From assembly GCA_049281195.1 (NCBI GenBank), contig JBAPRR010000333.1:1-8449 (forward strand): DNA of 8,449 nucleotides, written 5' to 3'. The notes under the pieces are model-generated. The model was given only the letters and a program-made list of their open reading frames with translations. It was not told the DNA's origin and did no database searches. The translations under genes and the position numbers were made by a program. This document shows, one piece after another, positions 1 through 5,332 of the stretch. Numbering within the stretch: position 1 is the stretch's first letter; every line of letters begins with the position of its first letter. The stretch comes from JBAPRR01 sp049281195 (GTDB taxonomy: Bacteria; Actinomycetota; Acidimicrobiia; Acidimicrobiales; CAVXTF01).

Positions 1-578
1 ATTACATGGCCGCCCGTTGGATCTCCGAACCGCTGTGCCTCTTCGACAACTGCCTCGAGACAGATGGGGCGCTGGCCTGCGTGATCGTCTCGGCCGAACG
101 AGCGAAAGATCTCCGCCATCCGCCCGCATATGTACATGCATTCGCACAAGGGATCCCGCCGCAGCACCAAACGATGGTGAACTTCTTCAACGACGACCCG
201 TTGACCGGACCGGCCTGGGCGTGCGCAAAACGACTATGGGCCAATGCCGACTTCGGTCCACAGGACGTCCACGTAGCCCAGCTCTACGACGCATTCACCC
301 CGTTGATTCTTCTGTCTTTGGAGGGGTACGGGTTTTGCAAGCGAGGCGAAGCCGCGGGGTTCAGTGAGAACGGCAACCTCGAATGGGGCAAGGGAAGTCT
401 CCCCGTGAACACATCCGGTGGCGGCTTATCCGAGGCCTACGTTCATGGCTTCAATCTGATCAACGAGGGCGTAAGGCAAATCCGCGGCACTTCGACCTCC
501 CAGGTCGAGGGTGCCGAAACGTGTCTCGTGACCTCCGGTGAGGGCGTCCCGACAAGCGCGCTCCTGCTGAGACGATGA
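1..578 (+). CDS. Thiolase / Ltp-like acyl-CoA thiolase or aldolase, C-terminal part (5' truncated by window)
   Basis: This is the C-terminal half of a thiolase-superfamily protein of the SCP-x/Ltp lipid-transfer type. The frame is open to the left edge, so the ATG at position 6 is an internal Met and not a start. Counting from that Met, the domain shows LETDGA at 18-23, YDAFT at 94-98, YGFC at 108-111 and NTSGG then SEAYVHG at 135-148. The last motif carries the His that is catalytic in this group. Classical degradative thiolases end with a CxG-type loop, but here the end reads ETCLVTSGEG followed by PTSALLL. That is typical of the non-canonical Ltp-like thiolases, some of which (Ltp2) act as retro-aldolases on steroid side-chain CoA esters. 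The DUF35 gene downstream on the same strand fits, because Ltp2-type enzymes work in complex with a DUF35 protein. Thiolase-superfamily membership is firm; aldolase versus thiolase activity is inference. It ends in TGA at 576-578, followed by an in-frame repeat (see findings). Confidence 0.88.
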   Translation, partial: YMAARWISEPLCLFDNCLETDGALACVIVSAERAKDLRHPPAYVHAFAQGIPPQHQTMVNFFNDDPLTGPAWACAKRLWANADFGPQDVHVAQLYDAFTPLILLSLEGYGFCKRGEAAGFSENGNLEWGKGSLPVNTSGGGLSEAYVHGFNLINEGVRQIRGTSTSQVEGAETCLVTSGEGVPTSALLLRR

Positions 579-620
579 TCGGGATCAGGTCCTCAAAACA
601 ACGCCACCGAGCCCGAACCC

Positions 621-660
621 GACAGGGCCGACAGGGCCGACAGGGCCGACAGGGCCGACA
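621..660. repeat. 9-bp tandem repeat GACAGGGCC, 4.4 copies
   Basis: Four exact head-to-tail copies of GACAGGGCC fill 621-656, and a fifth begins with GACA at 657-660. The array lies in the spacer between the thiolase and DUF35 genes. Read in the thiolase frame after its stop, it encodes Asp-Arg-Ala four times. Exact identity of the copies suggests recent slippage expansion. The GGCCGAC core recurs in the repeat at 3268-3339. Confidence 0.95.
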
Positions 661-680
661 ACGCTTAAATCCTTTAAAAC

Positions 681-686
681 AGGAGA
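681..686 (+). promoter_or_regulatory. Ribosome binding site for the DUF35 gene
   Basis: AGGAGA at 681-686 lies 10 bases before the GTG at 697 and 16 bases before the ATG at 703. The spacing favours GTG 697 as the start codon. Confidence 0.7.
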
Positions 687-696
687 TCAAGAAACA

Positions 697-1185
697 GTGA
701 CGATGTCCGGGTCGTACACCGCAAACCTCGGACCTTCGATCGGGGGATACCTGACGCCCGCCGTCGACGAAGAGTGCAAGCCATTCTTCGAAGCGGCCGC
801 CGAGGGCAAGTTGGTGATTCAGAAGTGCCTTTCATGCGGGCGCCTCCGCCACCCGCCACGACCGATGTGTCCGTGGTGCCGCTCGACCGAGCGAGGTTGG
901 CAGGAGATGAGCGGGAACGGGACGATATGGTCGTTCGTAGTGCCTCACCCGCCGTTGCTTCCGGCTTACGGCGCAATCGCGCCCTACAACGTGATCGTGG
1001 TCGAGCTCGAGGAGGATCCACACCTTCGGTTTGTCGGAAATCTCATCGCAGAGCCTGGGGGAGCAATCAACGAGATCGACCCGGAGACAATCGAGATCGG
1101 CGAACCGGTAAAAGCCGTTTTCTCAGTGTTGGTGCGCGCGGACGGTTCGTCAATCGCTATCCCTCGGTGGGTGCGAAGAAGCTGA
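697..1185 (+). CDS. DUF35 family OB-fold protein with N-terminal zinc ribbon (acyl-CoA-binding partner of thiolase/aldolase)
   Basis: A 162-residue protein matching the usual architecture of DUF35 proteins: an N-terminal helix, a rubredoxin-like zinc ribbon and a C-terminal OB fold. The ribbon is visible as C44-x2-C47 and C58-x2-C61, with the family's proline-rich link between the pairs (HPPRPMCPWC). The OB-fold segment follows from about residue 66 (GWQEMSGNGTIWSF) to the end, including the PYNVIVVELEE strand. Members act as non-catalytic partners of thiolases, aldolases or hydratases of CoA-ester metabolism, for example the DUF35 domain of ChsH2 with Ltp2 in cholesterol degradation. It lies 118 bases behind the thiolase on the same strand, so a shared transcript and a thiolase-DUF35 complex are likely. 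GTG at 697 is chosen for its Shine-Dalgarno spacing; ATG at 703 is the alternative and costs two residues. The family call is firm; the partner is inferred from adjacency. Confidence 0.9.
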   Translation: MTMSGSYTANLGPSIGGYLTPAVDEECKPFFEAAAEGKLVIQKCLSCGRLRHPPRPMCPWCRSTERGWQEMSGNGTIWSFVVPHPPLLPAYGAIAPYNVIVVELEEDPHLRFVGNLIAEPGGAINEIDPETIEIGEPVKAVFSVLVRADGSSIAIPRWVRRS

Positions 1186-1206
1186 CCAAACACCACGCGA
1201 GTCAGC
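1181..1206. terminator. Possible weak bidirectional hairpin between convergent genes
   Basis: GCTGAC at 1181-1186 pairs with GTCAGC at 1201-1206 around a 14-base loop. The left arm contains the TGA stop of the DUF35 gene and the right arm contains the stop of the opposing membrane protein gene. There is no T-tract on either side, and six pairs is weak, so terminator function is only a guess. Confidence 0.25.
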
Positions 1207-2236
1207 CGGCCTGGAACTCCAAAACGAGCGTCCAGGTCGCGTTCGGGGTCCCGCAGGGAGAGTTGCCGATTCCGCAAACGGGAATAGCGCTGGCTTCAAC
1301 CTCTACTGTTACAGGGACATTCGATTCCAAGACGGCGTAAGAGTCCTTGCCCTTACCGTCGACACCCAACGCATTTACTCGGACCTTGCCCGCATCCATC
1401 CCCTGGCCCGGCGCCACAGCCGGAGCGGTCCAGATCTCTCCGCTCGTTCCTGGCAACATCACGCGTATGGGCGTATTCAATGGAACCACGATCTGCAATC
1501 TCGGGGCACCGGTGCCAACCCCAGTAGATGTGTAATGCGTTCCCGTAGGCGCACCTCCGACCGCACCCGCACTCGGTGGCTTGCCGGCGAGGGTCGTAGC
1601 CGTCGACGGAGGCCGAGACGTCGAATTAGCTGAGGAGCTTCCCGAGGCCGTCTTCTTTGCCGAGCCATACGGAGCCTGGGCGGCAAGGGATGCCGACGTG
1701 CCCGACGCCACTGGTGAATAGACACCGAAGCACCCTTGTGTAGCGCTTCCTCCGATAGCGACCTGGGCACAGTAAGACCAGGTCGCTTTGCCACTTGAAT
1801 TCGCAAAGCCGGGCTTCGCGGCAGTTGGGGATGCGCTGGGTTTCGCGACACCTATTCGAACAGACGAGTGGTTGGGGGTGGTAGAAGTCGGCGCGGCGGA
1901 TGCGGACGACGCCGAGTAATTCCCCGAGCTCGGACTTCCCTGGGTCAGGACAACTCCAGCGGTCACGCCACCGACGACAAGACAACATGCTGCAAAGCCA
2001 CTGGCAACCCGCAGCCGCTTCTGCCTACGACGGTGTATGGCGACCACGATTCGCTCACGGACACCTATCGTGGGCAAGCCGATCGGAGCGGCAAACGTAG
2101 TCAGCGCATCACGAAGTCGACTTTCGAAATCCTCGAGATTCGAAGCGCCGGATGTGTTCTCCGCGGAAGCGTCCCTTCGAATCCAACGATGATGGCGACG
2201 ACTACCACTACGTCTACCACTACGACGATCAAACAT
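1202..2236 (-). CDS. Single-pass membrane protein with extracellular Ser/Thr/Ala-rich linker; putative regulator of the adjacent sigma factor
   Basis: A 344-residue protein I do not recognise as a named family. It has a basic N-terminus (residues 1-30), a short predicted helical stretch (about 34-47), a positive RRRQKRLR patch at 69-76 and one hydrophobic segment at about 77-98. This predicts N-terminus inside and C-terminus outside. A low-complexity Ser/Ala/Thr/Pro/Gly region follows (about 101-240). A compact C-terminal domain (about 245-344) is rich in beta-strand patterns, with a VPLNTPIRVMLPGTSG segment and a Cys pair at 321 and 328. The loop weakly recalls the chagasin-like (I42) inhibitor fold; that is a guess. 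Coupling to the sigma gene (8-base overlap, ATG at 2236 with its own Shine-Dalgarno) suggests it senses an external signal and controls the sigma factor. There is no HxxxCxxC zinc anti-sigma motif. An in-frame ATG at 2287 exists, but it would overlap the sigma gene by 59 bases. Confidence 0.72.
   Translation of the reverse strand: MFDRRSGRRSGSRRHHRWIRRDASAENTSGASNLEDFESRLRDALTTFAAPIGLPTIGVRERIVVAIHRRRQKRLRVASGFAACCLVVGGVTAGVVLTQGSPSSGNYSASSASAAPTSTTPNHSSVRIGVAKPSASPTAAKPGFANSSGKATWSYCAQVAIGGSATQGCFGVYSPVASGTSASLAAQAPYGSAKKTASGSSSANSTSRPPSTATTLAGKPPSAGAVGGAPTGTHYTSTGVGTGAPRLQIVVPLNTPIRVMLPGTSGEIWTAPAVAPGQGMDAGKVRVNALGVDGKGKDSYAVLESNVPVTVEVEASAIPVCGIGNSPCGTPNATWTLVLEFQAG
2202..2225. repeat. Tandem 12-bp duplication inside the N-terminus of the membrane protein gene
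   Basis: CTACCACTACGT at 2202-2213 is followed by CTACCACTACGA at 2214-2225, with one mismatch in the last base. On the coding (minus) strand this gives the duplicated peptide RRSG-RRSG at residues 4-11 of the membrane protein. Confidence 0.85.
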
Positions 2237-2996
2237 TCGATTTACCTTCATCCGATTCCCGGCTGGCGTCGCGACCGGACACGTCATGGAGTTCTTCTTC
2301 AGAGCTGGATTTCGAAGAACCCTCGGAGCCTTCGCTTATCGTCTTGGCGAGCGTGGTGCGTGCCTTAGCCAACTGAGACTTCACCGTTCCGACCGCGCAT
2401 CCAAGGATTCTGGCGATTTCCGCCTCAGGAAGATCTTCGTAGTAACGCAGAATGACGGCGTCACGTTGACGGGCCGGAAGCCGCCTTACGTGTTCAGCGA
2501 GAAGCATCGAATCGTCCGACTGTTCCGGAGTCCCAGATCCCGGCCGGCTCACTTCTTCGGCCCACGTGGTTCGGTTTCCGCGTTCCTCGGTTCCCCGACG
2601 ACGTAGGCGCGAGCGACAGAGATTGACGACGCTCTTACGCAGATACCACTGCGCCCTCTCTGGATGTCGGACCCTCCACCATCCGGAAAAGGTGCGCAGA
2701 AAGGCTTCCTGAACAACCTCCTCGGCGCCTGCGCTGTCTCCCAGCAACAGCCCTGCGAGTCGACAGAGTCCTCTGTAGTGCTCGTCGAAGAGCCGGGTGA
2801 TGCTTTCGTCCCGCTCTTTTCCGGCGGAGGGGTGATCGCTCACTCGAGGCTCGAACGTAGTCCTGTGCGAGGTGGCAGCTGTAGGCGGACCACTGGATCC
2901 ATCGGTGCTCGGAACGATGAAAAACGATCGAGCCTCGCCGGCTGCCAACCCTGCCATACCCTCATCGACGCCCCACCTGGTGTTCAGGTTGCCCAT
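2229..2996 (-). CDS. ECF-type RNA polymerase sigma factor, SigE-like family
   Basis: A 255-residue group 4 sigma factor. Region 2 spans about 66-133 and includes LFDEHYRGLCRLAGLLLGD, then AEEVVQEAFLRTFSGWW (core and -10 binding), then YLRKSVVNLCRSRLRRR. Region 4 spans about 168-219, with LPARQRDAVILRYYEDL followed by a helix-turn-helix (EAEIARILGCAVGTVKSQLAKAR) for -35 recognition. Both domains are complete. About 65 residues precede region 2, more than usual, and an acidic Ser/Glu-rich tail of about 36 residues follows region 4. The ATG at 2996 has no clear Shine-Dalgarno; an ATG at 2957 (residue 14) or a GTG at 2843 (residue 52, close to region 2) are alternatives, so the N-terminus is uncertain. 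The next gene on the strand overlaps its stop and encodes a membrane protein, a typical arrangement for a sigma factor and its signal-sensing regulator. The ECF call is firm; target genes are unknown. Confidence 0.9.
   Translation of the reverse strand: MGNLNTRWGVDEGMAGLAAGEARSFFIVPSTDGSSGPPTAATSHRTTFEPRVSDHPSAGKERDESITRLFDEHYRGLCRLAGLLLGDSAGAEEVVQEAFLRTFSGWWRVRHPERAQWYLRKSVVNLCRSRLRRRGTEERGNRTTWAEEVSRPGSGTPEQSDDSMLLAEHVRRLPARQRDAVILRYYEDLPEAEIARILGCAVGTVKSQLAKARTTLAKTISEGSEGSSKSSSEEELHDVSGRDASRESDEGKSNV
2245..2249 (-). promoter_or_regulatory. Ribosome binding site deciding the start of the membrane protein gene
   Basis: On the minus strand GAAGG lies 8 bases before the ATG at 2236, inside the last codons of the sigma gene. 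No comparable site stands before the in-frame ATG at 2287. This supports 2236 as the start and gives an ATG/TGA overlap with the sigma stop at 2231-2229. Confidence 0.65.
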
Positions 2997-3076
2997 GGGA
3001 AGACTTCATGAATGACAGCCCGGTTTCGCCTCGTCCCACCGCAGCCATATATCGGCACAGACGTGCCTATGAGTGA

Positions 3077-3092
3077 CTGGGTAGCTACCCAG
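3077..3092. promoter_or_regulatory. 16-bp perfect palindrome, candidate operator upstream of the sigma operon
   Basis: CTGGGTAGCTACCCAG is identical to its reverse complement over all 16 bases. It lies about 80 bases before the sigma factor start, where a promoter-proximal operator for a dimeric regulator could sit. No regulator is assigned. Confidence 0.45.
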
Positions 3093-3160
3093 CTGGCCTT
3101 TCGTCGCCTTTGGCCGGTCAGAAAGCGCTGGCCCCATGTGTTACAGACGCACGACCGGCC

Positions 3161-3198
3161 CTCGGGGTTGCACCCCGGCTGGGTTACATAAACCCGAG
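3161..3198. other. Adjacent inverted repeats (two nested or alternative hairpins)
   Basis: CGGGG/CCCCG (3163-3167 with 3173-3177) and GGGTT/AACCC (3181-3185 with 3191-3195) each form a 5-bp stem with a 5-base loop. The outer CTCGGG at 3161-3166 can instead pair with CCCGAG at 3193-3198, so two mutually exclusive folds are possible. On the minus strand it lies about 150 bases behind the oxidoreductase stop and could end that transcript, although no U-tract follows. Confidence 0.35.
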
Positions 3199-3267
3199 AC
3201 AGCTGGCAACGTACCTATGATCGCCACCGCCGAGCCGCCAGCCACCTGTAGCTACTTACACCGCTCC

Positions 3268-3339
3268 CCGGCCGACCCGGCCCATCCGGCCGACCCAACC
3301 CATCCGGCCGACCCGGCGAAGCCGCCCGACCCCCTGAAG
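3268..3339. repeat. 18-bp degenerate tandem repeat, four copies
   Basis: Four 18-bp units start at 3268, 3286, 3304 and 3322. The first reads CCGGCCGACCCGGCCCAT. Each unit is built from two related 9-mers (CCGGCCGAC and a variable half). Divergence grows toward the oxidoreductase stop at 3346. In the oxidoreductase frame past the stop it encodes VGRMG-type repeats. The GGCCGAC core is shared with the array at 621-660. Confidence 0.88.
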
Positions 3340-3345
3340 CCGCCG

Positions 3346-4290
3346 TCAGCGCTGTAGCTGAGGACCTACCTCGGATCCGAACTGCTCGATCTGATCGCAC
3401 AACTCGTTCGGCGAACGGCTGACGAACCTGATCTGAACGTGCGAAACACCCAATTCTGCGAGGCCGCTGATCGTCTCCACGATCTGGTCCGGACCGCCGG
3501 AGATGGCTCCCTTCGGTAGTTCGATCGCGGTACCGAGGCGGATCGGTGGAACGAGCGCGCCTAGCTCAATCGGTTCCCCAGGTCGGAATTCTTCCCTGAA
3601 GCGAAGAAGCTTCGGGATCTGCTCTGCCAAATCGCTGCGCTTGATGGTCTGAGGGAGCCAACCGTCGCCGCGGATGGCCGCTCTACGAAGGGCGGGAGTG
3701 CTCGAGCCGCCGACCCAGATCGGTGGGCGAGGCTGCTGGACTGAGCGGGGTCCTACCGACAGCTCCCTGGCTGGCCACTCTGGGCCTTCCATGACTGGGA
3801 ACTCCTCGGTCAAAGCTGCATTGATTCCGTCGATCGCCTCATCAAGAAGTTGTCCACGCCCTTCAAAGTCAGCCCCCATCGCGTCGAACTCCTCGGGGAC
3901 ATGCCCGGCACCGACACCGATGATCACCCGGCCTTTGGAGAGAACGTCGAGAGTGGAGAACTCCTTGGCGGTACGGAGAGGATTCCGAAGGGCGGCCACA
4001 TAGACGTGCGAGAGCAAGCGCGTCTTTGTGGTCAGTCCGGCAAGCCACCCCAACGTCGCGATGGTGTCGTACCAGGTGACGCCCATTGCTTGAGCAAGGC
4101 GCCGCGGAATGGCGGTGTGGTCGCAGACAGCCACGTATAGGAACCCGCTGCGGTCGGCGGCGCTTGCCACCTGGGCGATCTCGTCAGGACCGGCGTCACG
4201 CTCCCACGCTTCTGCGTAGATCGTGGACTGCGACTGCACGGGTAGCTGGATCCCGTAGCCGATGCGATCACTAGGTACTACTTGAACCAC
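3346..4290 (-). CDS. Luciferase-like (LLM class), probably F420-dependent oxidoreductase
   Basis: A 314-residue protein with the TIM-barrel pattern of the bacterial luciferase superfamily. Seen in order: ADRSGFLYVAVCDH (about 45-58), a central strand followed by RNPLRTAKEFSTLDVLSKGR (102-121), the family signature GVGAGHVPEEFDAMGADF (125-142) with ER-type residues before LLDEAI, and PPIWVGGSSTPALRRAAIRGDGWLP (189-213). Actinobacterial members usually use deazaflavin F420 for hydride transfer, but FMN use cannot be excluded from the sequence. The length is normal for the family. The start is GTG at 4290 with GGAGG five bases upstream. It lies 58 bases behind the smaller acyl-CoA dehydrogenase on the same strand and is probably the last gene of that operon. 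The substrate is not readable; context suggests reduction or oxidation of a catabolic intermediate. Confidence 0.9.
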   Translation of the reverse strand: MVQVVPSDRIGYGIQLPVQSQSTIYAEAWERDAGPDEIAQVASAADRSGFLYVAVCDHTAIPRRLAQAMGVTWYDTIATLGWLAGLTTKTRLLSHVYVAALRNPLRTAKEFSTLDVLSKGRVIIGVGAGHVPEEFDAMGADFEGRGQLLDEAIDGINAALTEEFPVMEGPEWPARELSVGPRSVQQPRPPIWVGGSSTPALRRAAIRGDGWLPQTIKRSDLAEQIPKLLRFREEFRPGEPIELGALVPPIRLGTAIELPKGAISGGPDQIVETISGLAELGVSHVQIRFVSRSPNELCDQIEQFGSEVGPQLQR

Positions 4291-4295
4291 AAATT

Positions 4296-4300
4296 CCTCC
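4296..4300 (-). promoter_or_regulatory. Ribosome binding site for the luciferase-like gene
   Basis: GGAGG on the minus strand stands 5 bases before the GTG at 4290. This is the strongest Shine-Dalgarno in the block and fixes a GTG start where no ATG is available. Confidence 0.75.
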
Positions 4301-4348
4301 GTCTTGATCCGACCATCTTCACCTGACCGAAACCGAGACCAAACTCGC

Positions 4349-5332
4349 TCATAGACGCTCGGCCACAGTTTCCGCCATGTCCGCGCCGGCCCTGCAGGCG
4401 TCTTCGAGGACGCGCGAACGCATCAGATAGAGGTGGGCCGGAACTTCCCACGTAAAGCCCATACCGCCGTGCACCTGTATGCATTTCCGACTGTTCTCGA
4501 GCGCCGCGTGGGTGCTCAGAAGGCTTGCGCCGGCCATTGTCCGGATCGGATCGCCGACCTCGGGATCATCGGAGATCACCGCGGCAGCGTGCAGAGCCAC
4601 GCGCGCAAGTTCAACTCTCACCAACATGTCGGCACAGATGTGCTTGACGGCCTGAAAGGATCCGATGGGTCGGCCGAACTGTTCGCGCGAGCGCGCGTAT
4701 TCGACAGCCATACCGAGTGTCTGAGCAGCGATGCCTACGCATAGAGCAGAGGACAACAGAGCCTGCCCGTATCTCCAGCCGATCGCAGCTTCAGGACCTC
4801 CGATCCGCTCACCTTCGGGAAGGGAGCTACGGACGATCCACATCGGGGTGAGCGGATCGAGCGAACGCTCTGCGGGCGCTGCTCCCGACGAAAGGACTTC
4901 AGCGGGGTCCACGACAGAAAGACCGTCGTCGTCGACCACGATCAAGGAATCGAGCGCACCCAGATGTCCGATCAGAGAAGTCGTGCCATGGGGCGGGCGG
5001 GCGATGGAACCGACGATCGCAGAACCGTCAGAGGCTCCGTCGATCAGGCCCGCGCCCAGAGCAGCGGCAACGAGAGGTCCCGGAACGAGGGCTTTGCCCA
5101 GTTCTTCAAAGACGACGACCGATTCCACCATCCCTAGTCCGAGACCGCCGAGGTCCTCCGCCATGCGAATGGAGAAGACGCCCGCGTCACCAAGCTCCCT
5201 CCAGTCCGAAGCTGCAAGGTTGGTAGGCGATCCTTCTGTGGAGCGGAGCTTCTCCATTGAGAACCTTCCGGCGCACAACGCTCGGATCCCCTCTGCCAGC
5301 GCAGCTTCATCTTCGGAGACGACGAAATTCAT
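4349..5332 (-). CDS. Acyl-CoA dehydrogenase, smaller subunit of a probable two-subunit enzyme
   Basis: A 327-residue acyl-CoA dehydrogenase, shorter than the 380-400 residues of classical enzymes. It has an N-terminal helical domain (ALAEGIRALC; LGDAGVFSIRMAEDLGGLGLG at 47-67; VVVFEELGKALVPGPL at 72-88), a reduced beta domain (about 105-180) and a C-terminal helical domain with the FAD-contacting SREQFGRPIGSFQAVKH (215-231) and QVHGGMGFTWEVPAHLYLMRS (286-306). Glu296 lies in the region where related enzymes place an active-site acid, but I cannot assign it with certainty. Such short forms pair with a longer partner in the alpha2beta2 dehydrogenases of steroid-type degradation (for example ChsE1-ChsE2). 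The longer gene lies directly upstream with a 4-base ATGA overlap, implying translational coupling and a fixed stoichiometry. The start is ATG at 5332; no independent Shine-Dalgarno is seen. Confidence 0.9.
   Translation of the reverse strand: MNFVVSEDEAALAEGIRALCAGRFSMEKLRSTEGSPTNLAASDWRELGDAGVFSIRMAEDLGGLGLGMVESVVVFEELGKALVPGPLVAAALGAGLIDGASDGSAIVGSIARPPHGTTSLIGHLGALDSLIVVDDDGLSVVDPAEVLSSGAAPAERSLDPLTPMWIVRSSLPEGERIGGPEAAIGWRYGQALLSSALCVGIAAQTLGMAVEYARSREQFGRPIGSFQAVKHICADMLVRVELARVALHAAAVISDDPEVGDPIRTMAGASLLSTHAALENSRKCIQVHGGMGFTWEVPAHLYLMRSRVLEDACRAGADMAETVAERL

Larger units (their letters stand above)
2997..3345. other. Intergenic spacer between the luciferase-like oxidoreductase and sigma genes
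   Basis: This 349-base spacer follows the oxidoreductase stop and precedes the sigma gene, both on the minus strand. I see no convincing gene in it. A 73-codon plus-strand frame at 3136-3357 is mostly the tandem repeat and matches nothing I know. The spacer holds, from left to right, a small stem (GGCAC/GTGCC, 3054-3067), a 16-bp perfect palindrome (3077-3092), two adjacent hairpins (3161-3198) and an 18-bp degenerate tandem repeat (3268-3339). It presumably contains the promoter of the sigma operon, but I cannot assign -35/-10 boxes. Confidence 0.7.

Noticed and set aside
621..660. CRISPR array
   Set aside because: The copies are contiguous 9-mers without spacers, and no cas gene is present.
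2237..2287. Extended start of the membrane protein at the ATG at 2287
   Set aside because: The 17 extra residues lie in the sigma coding region without a Shine-Dalgarno, whereas ATG 2236 has GAAGG at 8 bases and a normal short overlap.
3125..3240. tRNA or small structured RNA gene
   Set aside because: The stems do not form a cloverleaf, and no T-loop consensus (GGTTCRANYCC) is present.
3136..3357. 73-codon plus-strand frame in the spacer behind the oxidoreductase gene
   Set aside because: Most of it is the 18-bp tandem repeat, it overlaps the end of the opposing gene, and no Shine-Dalgarno or family pattern is seen.
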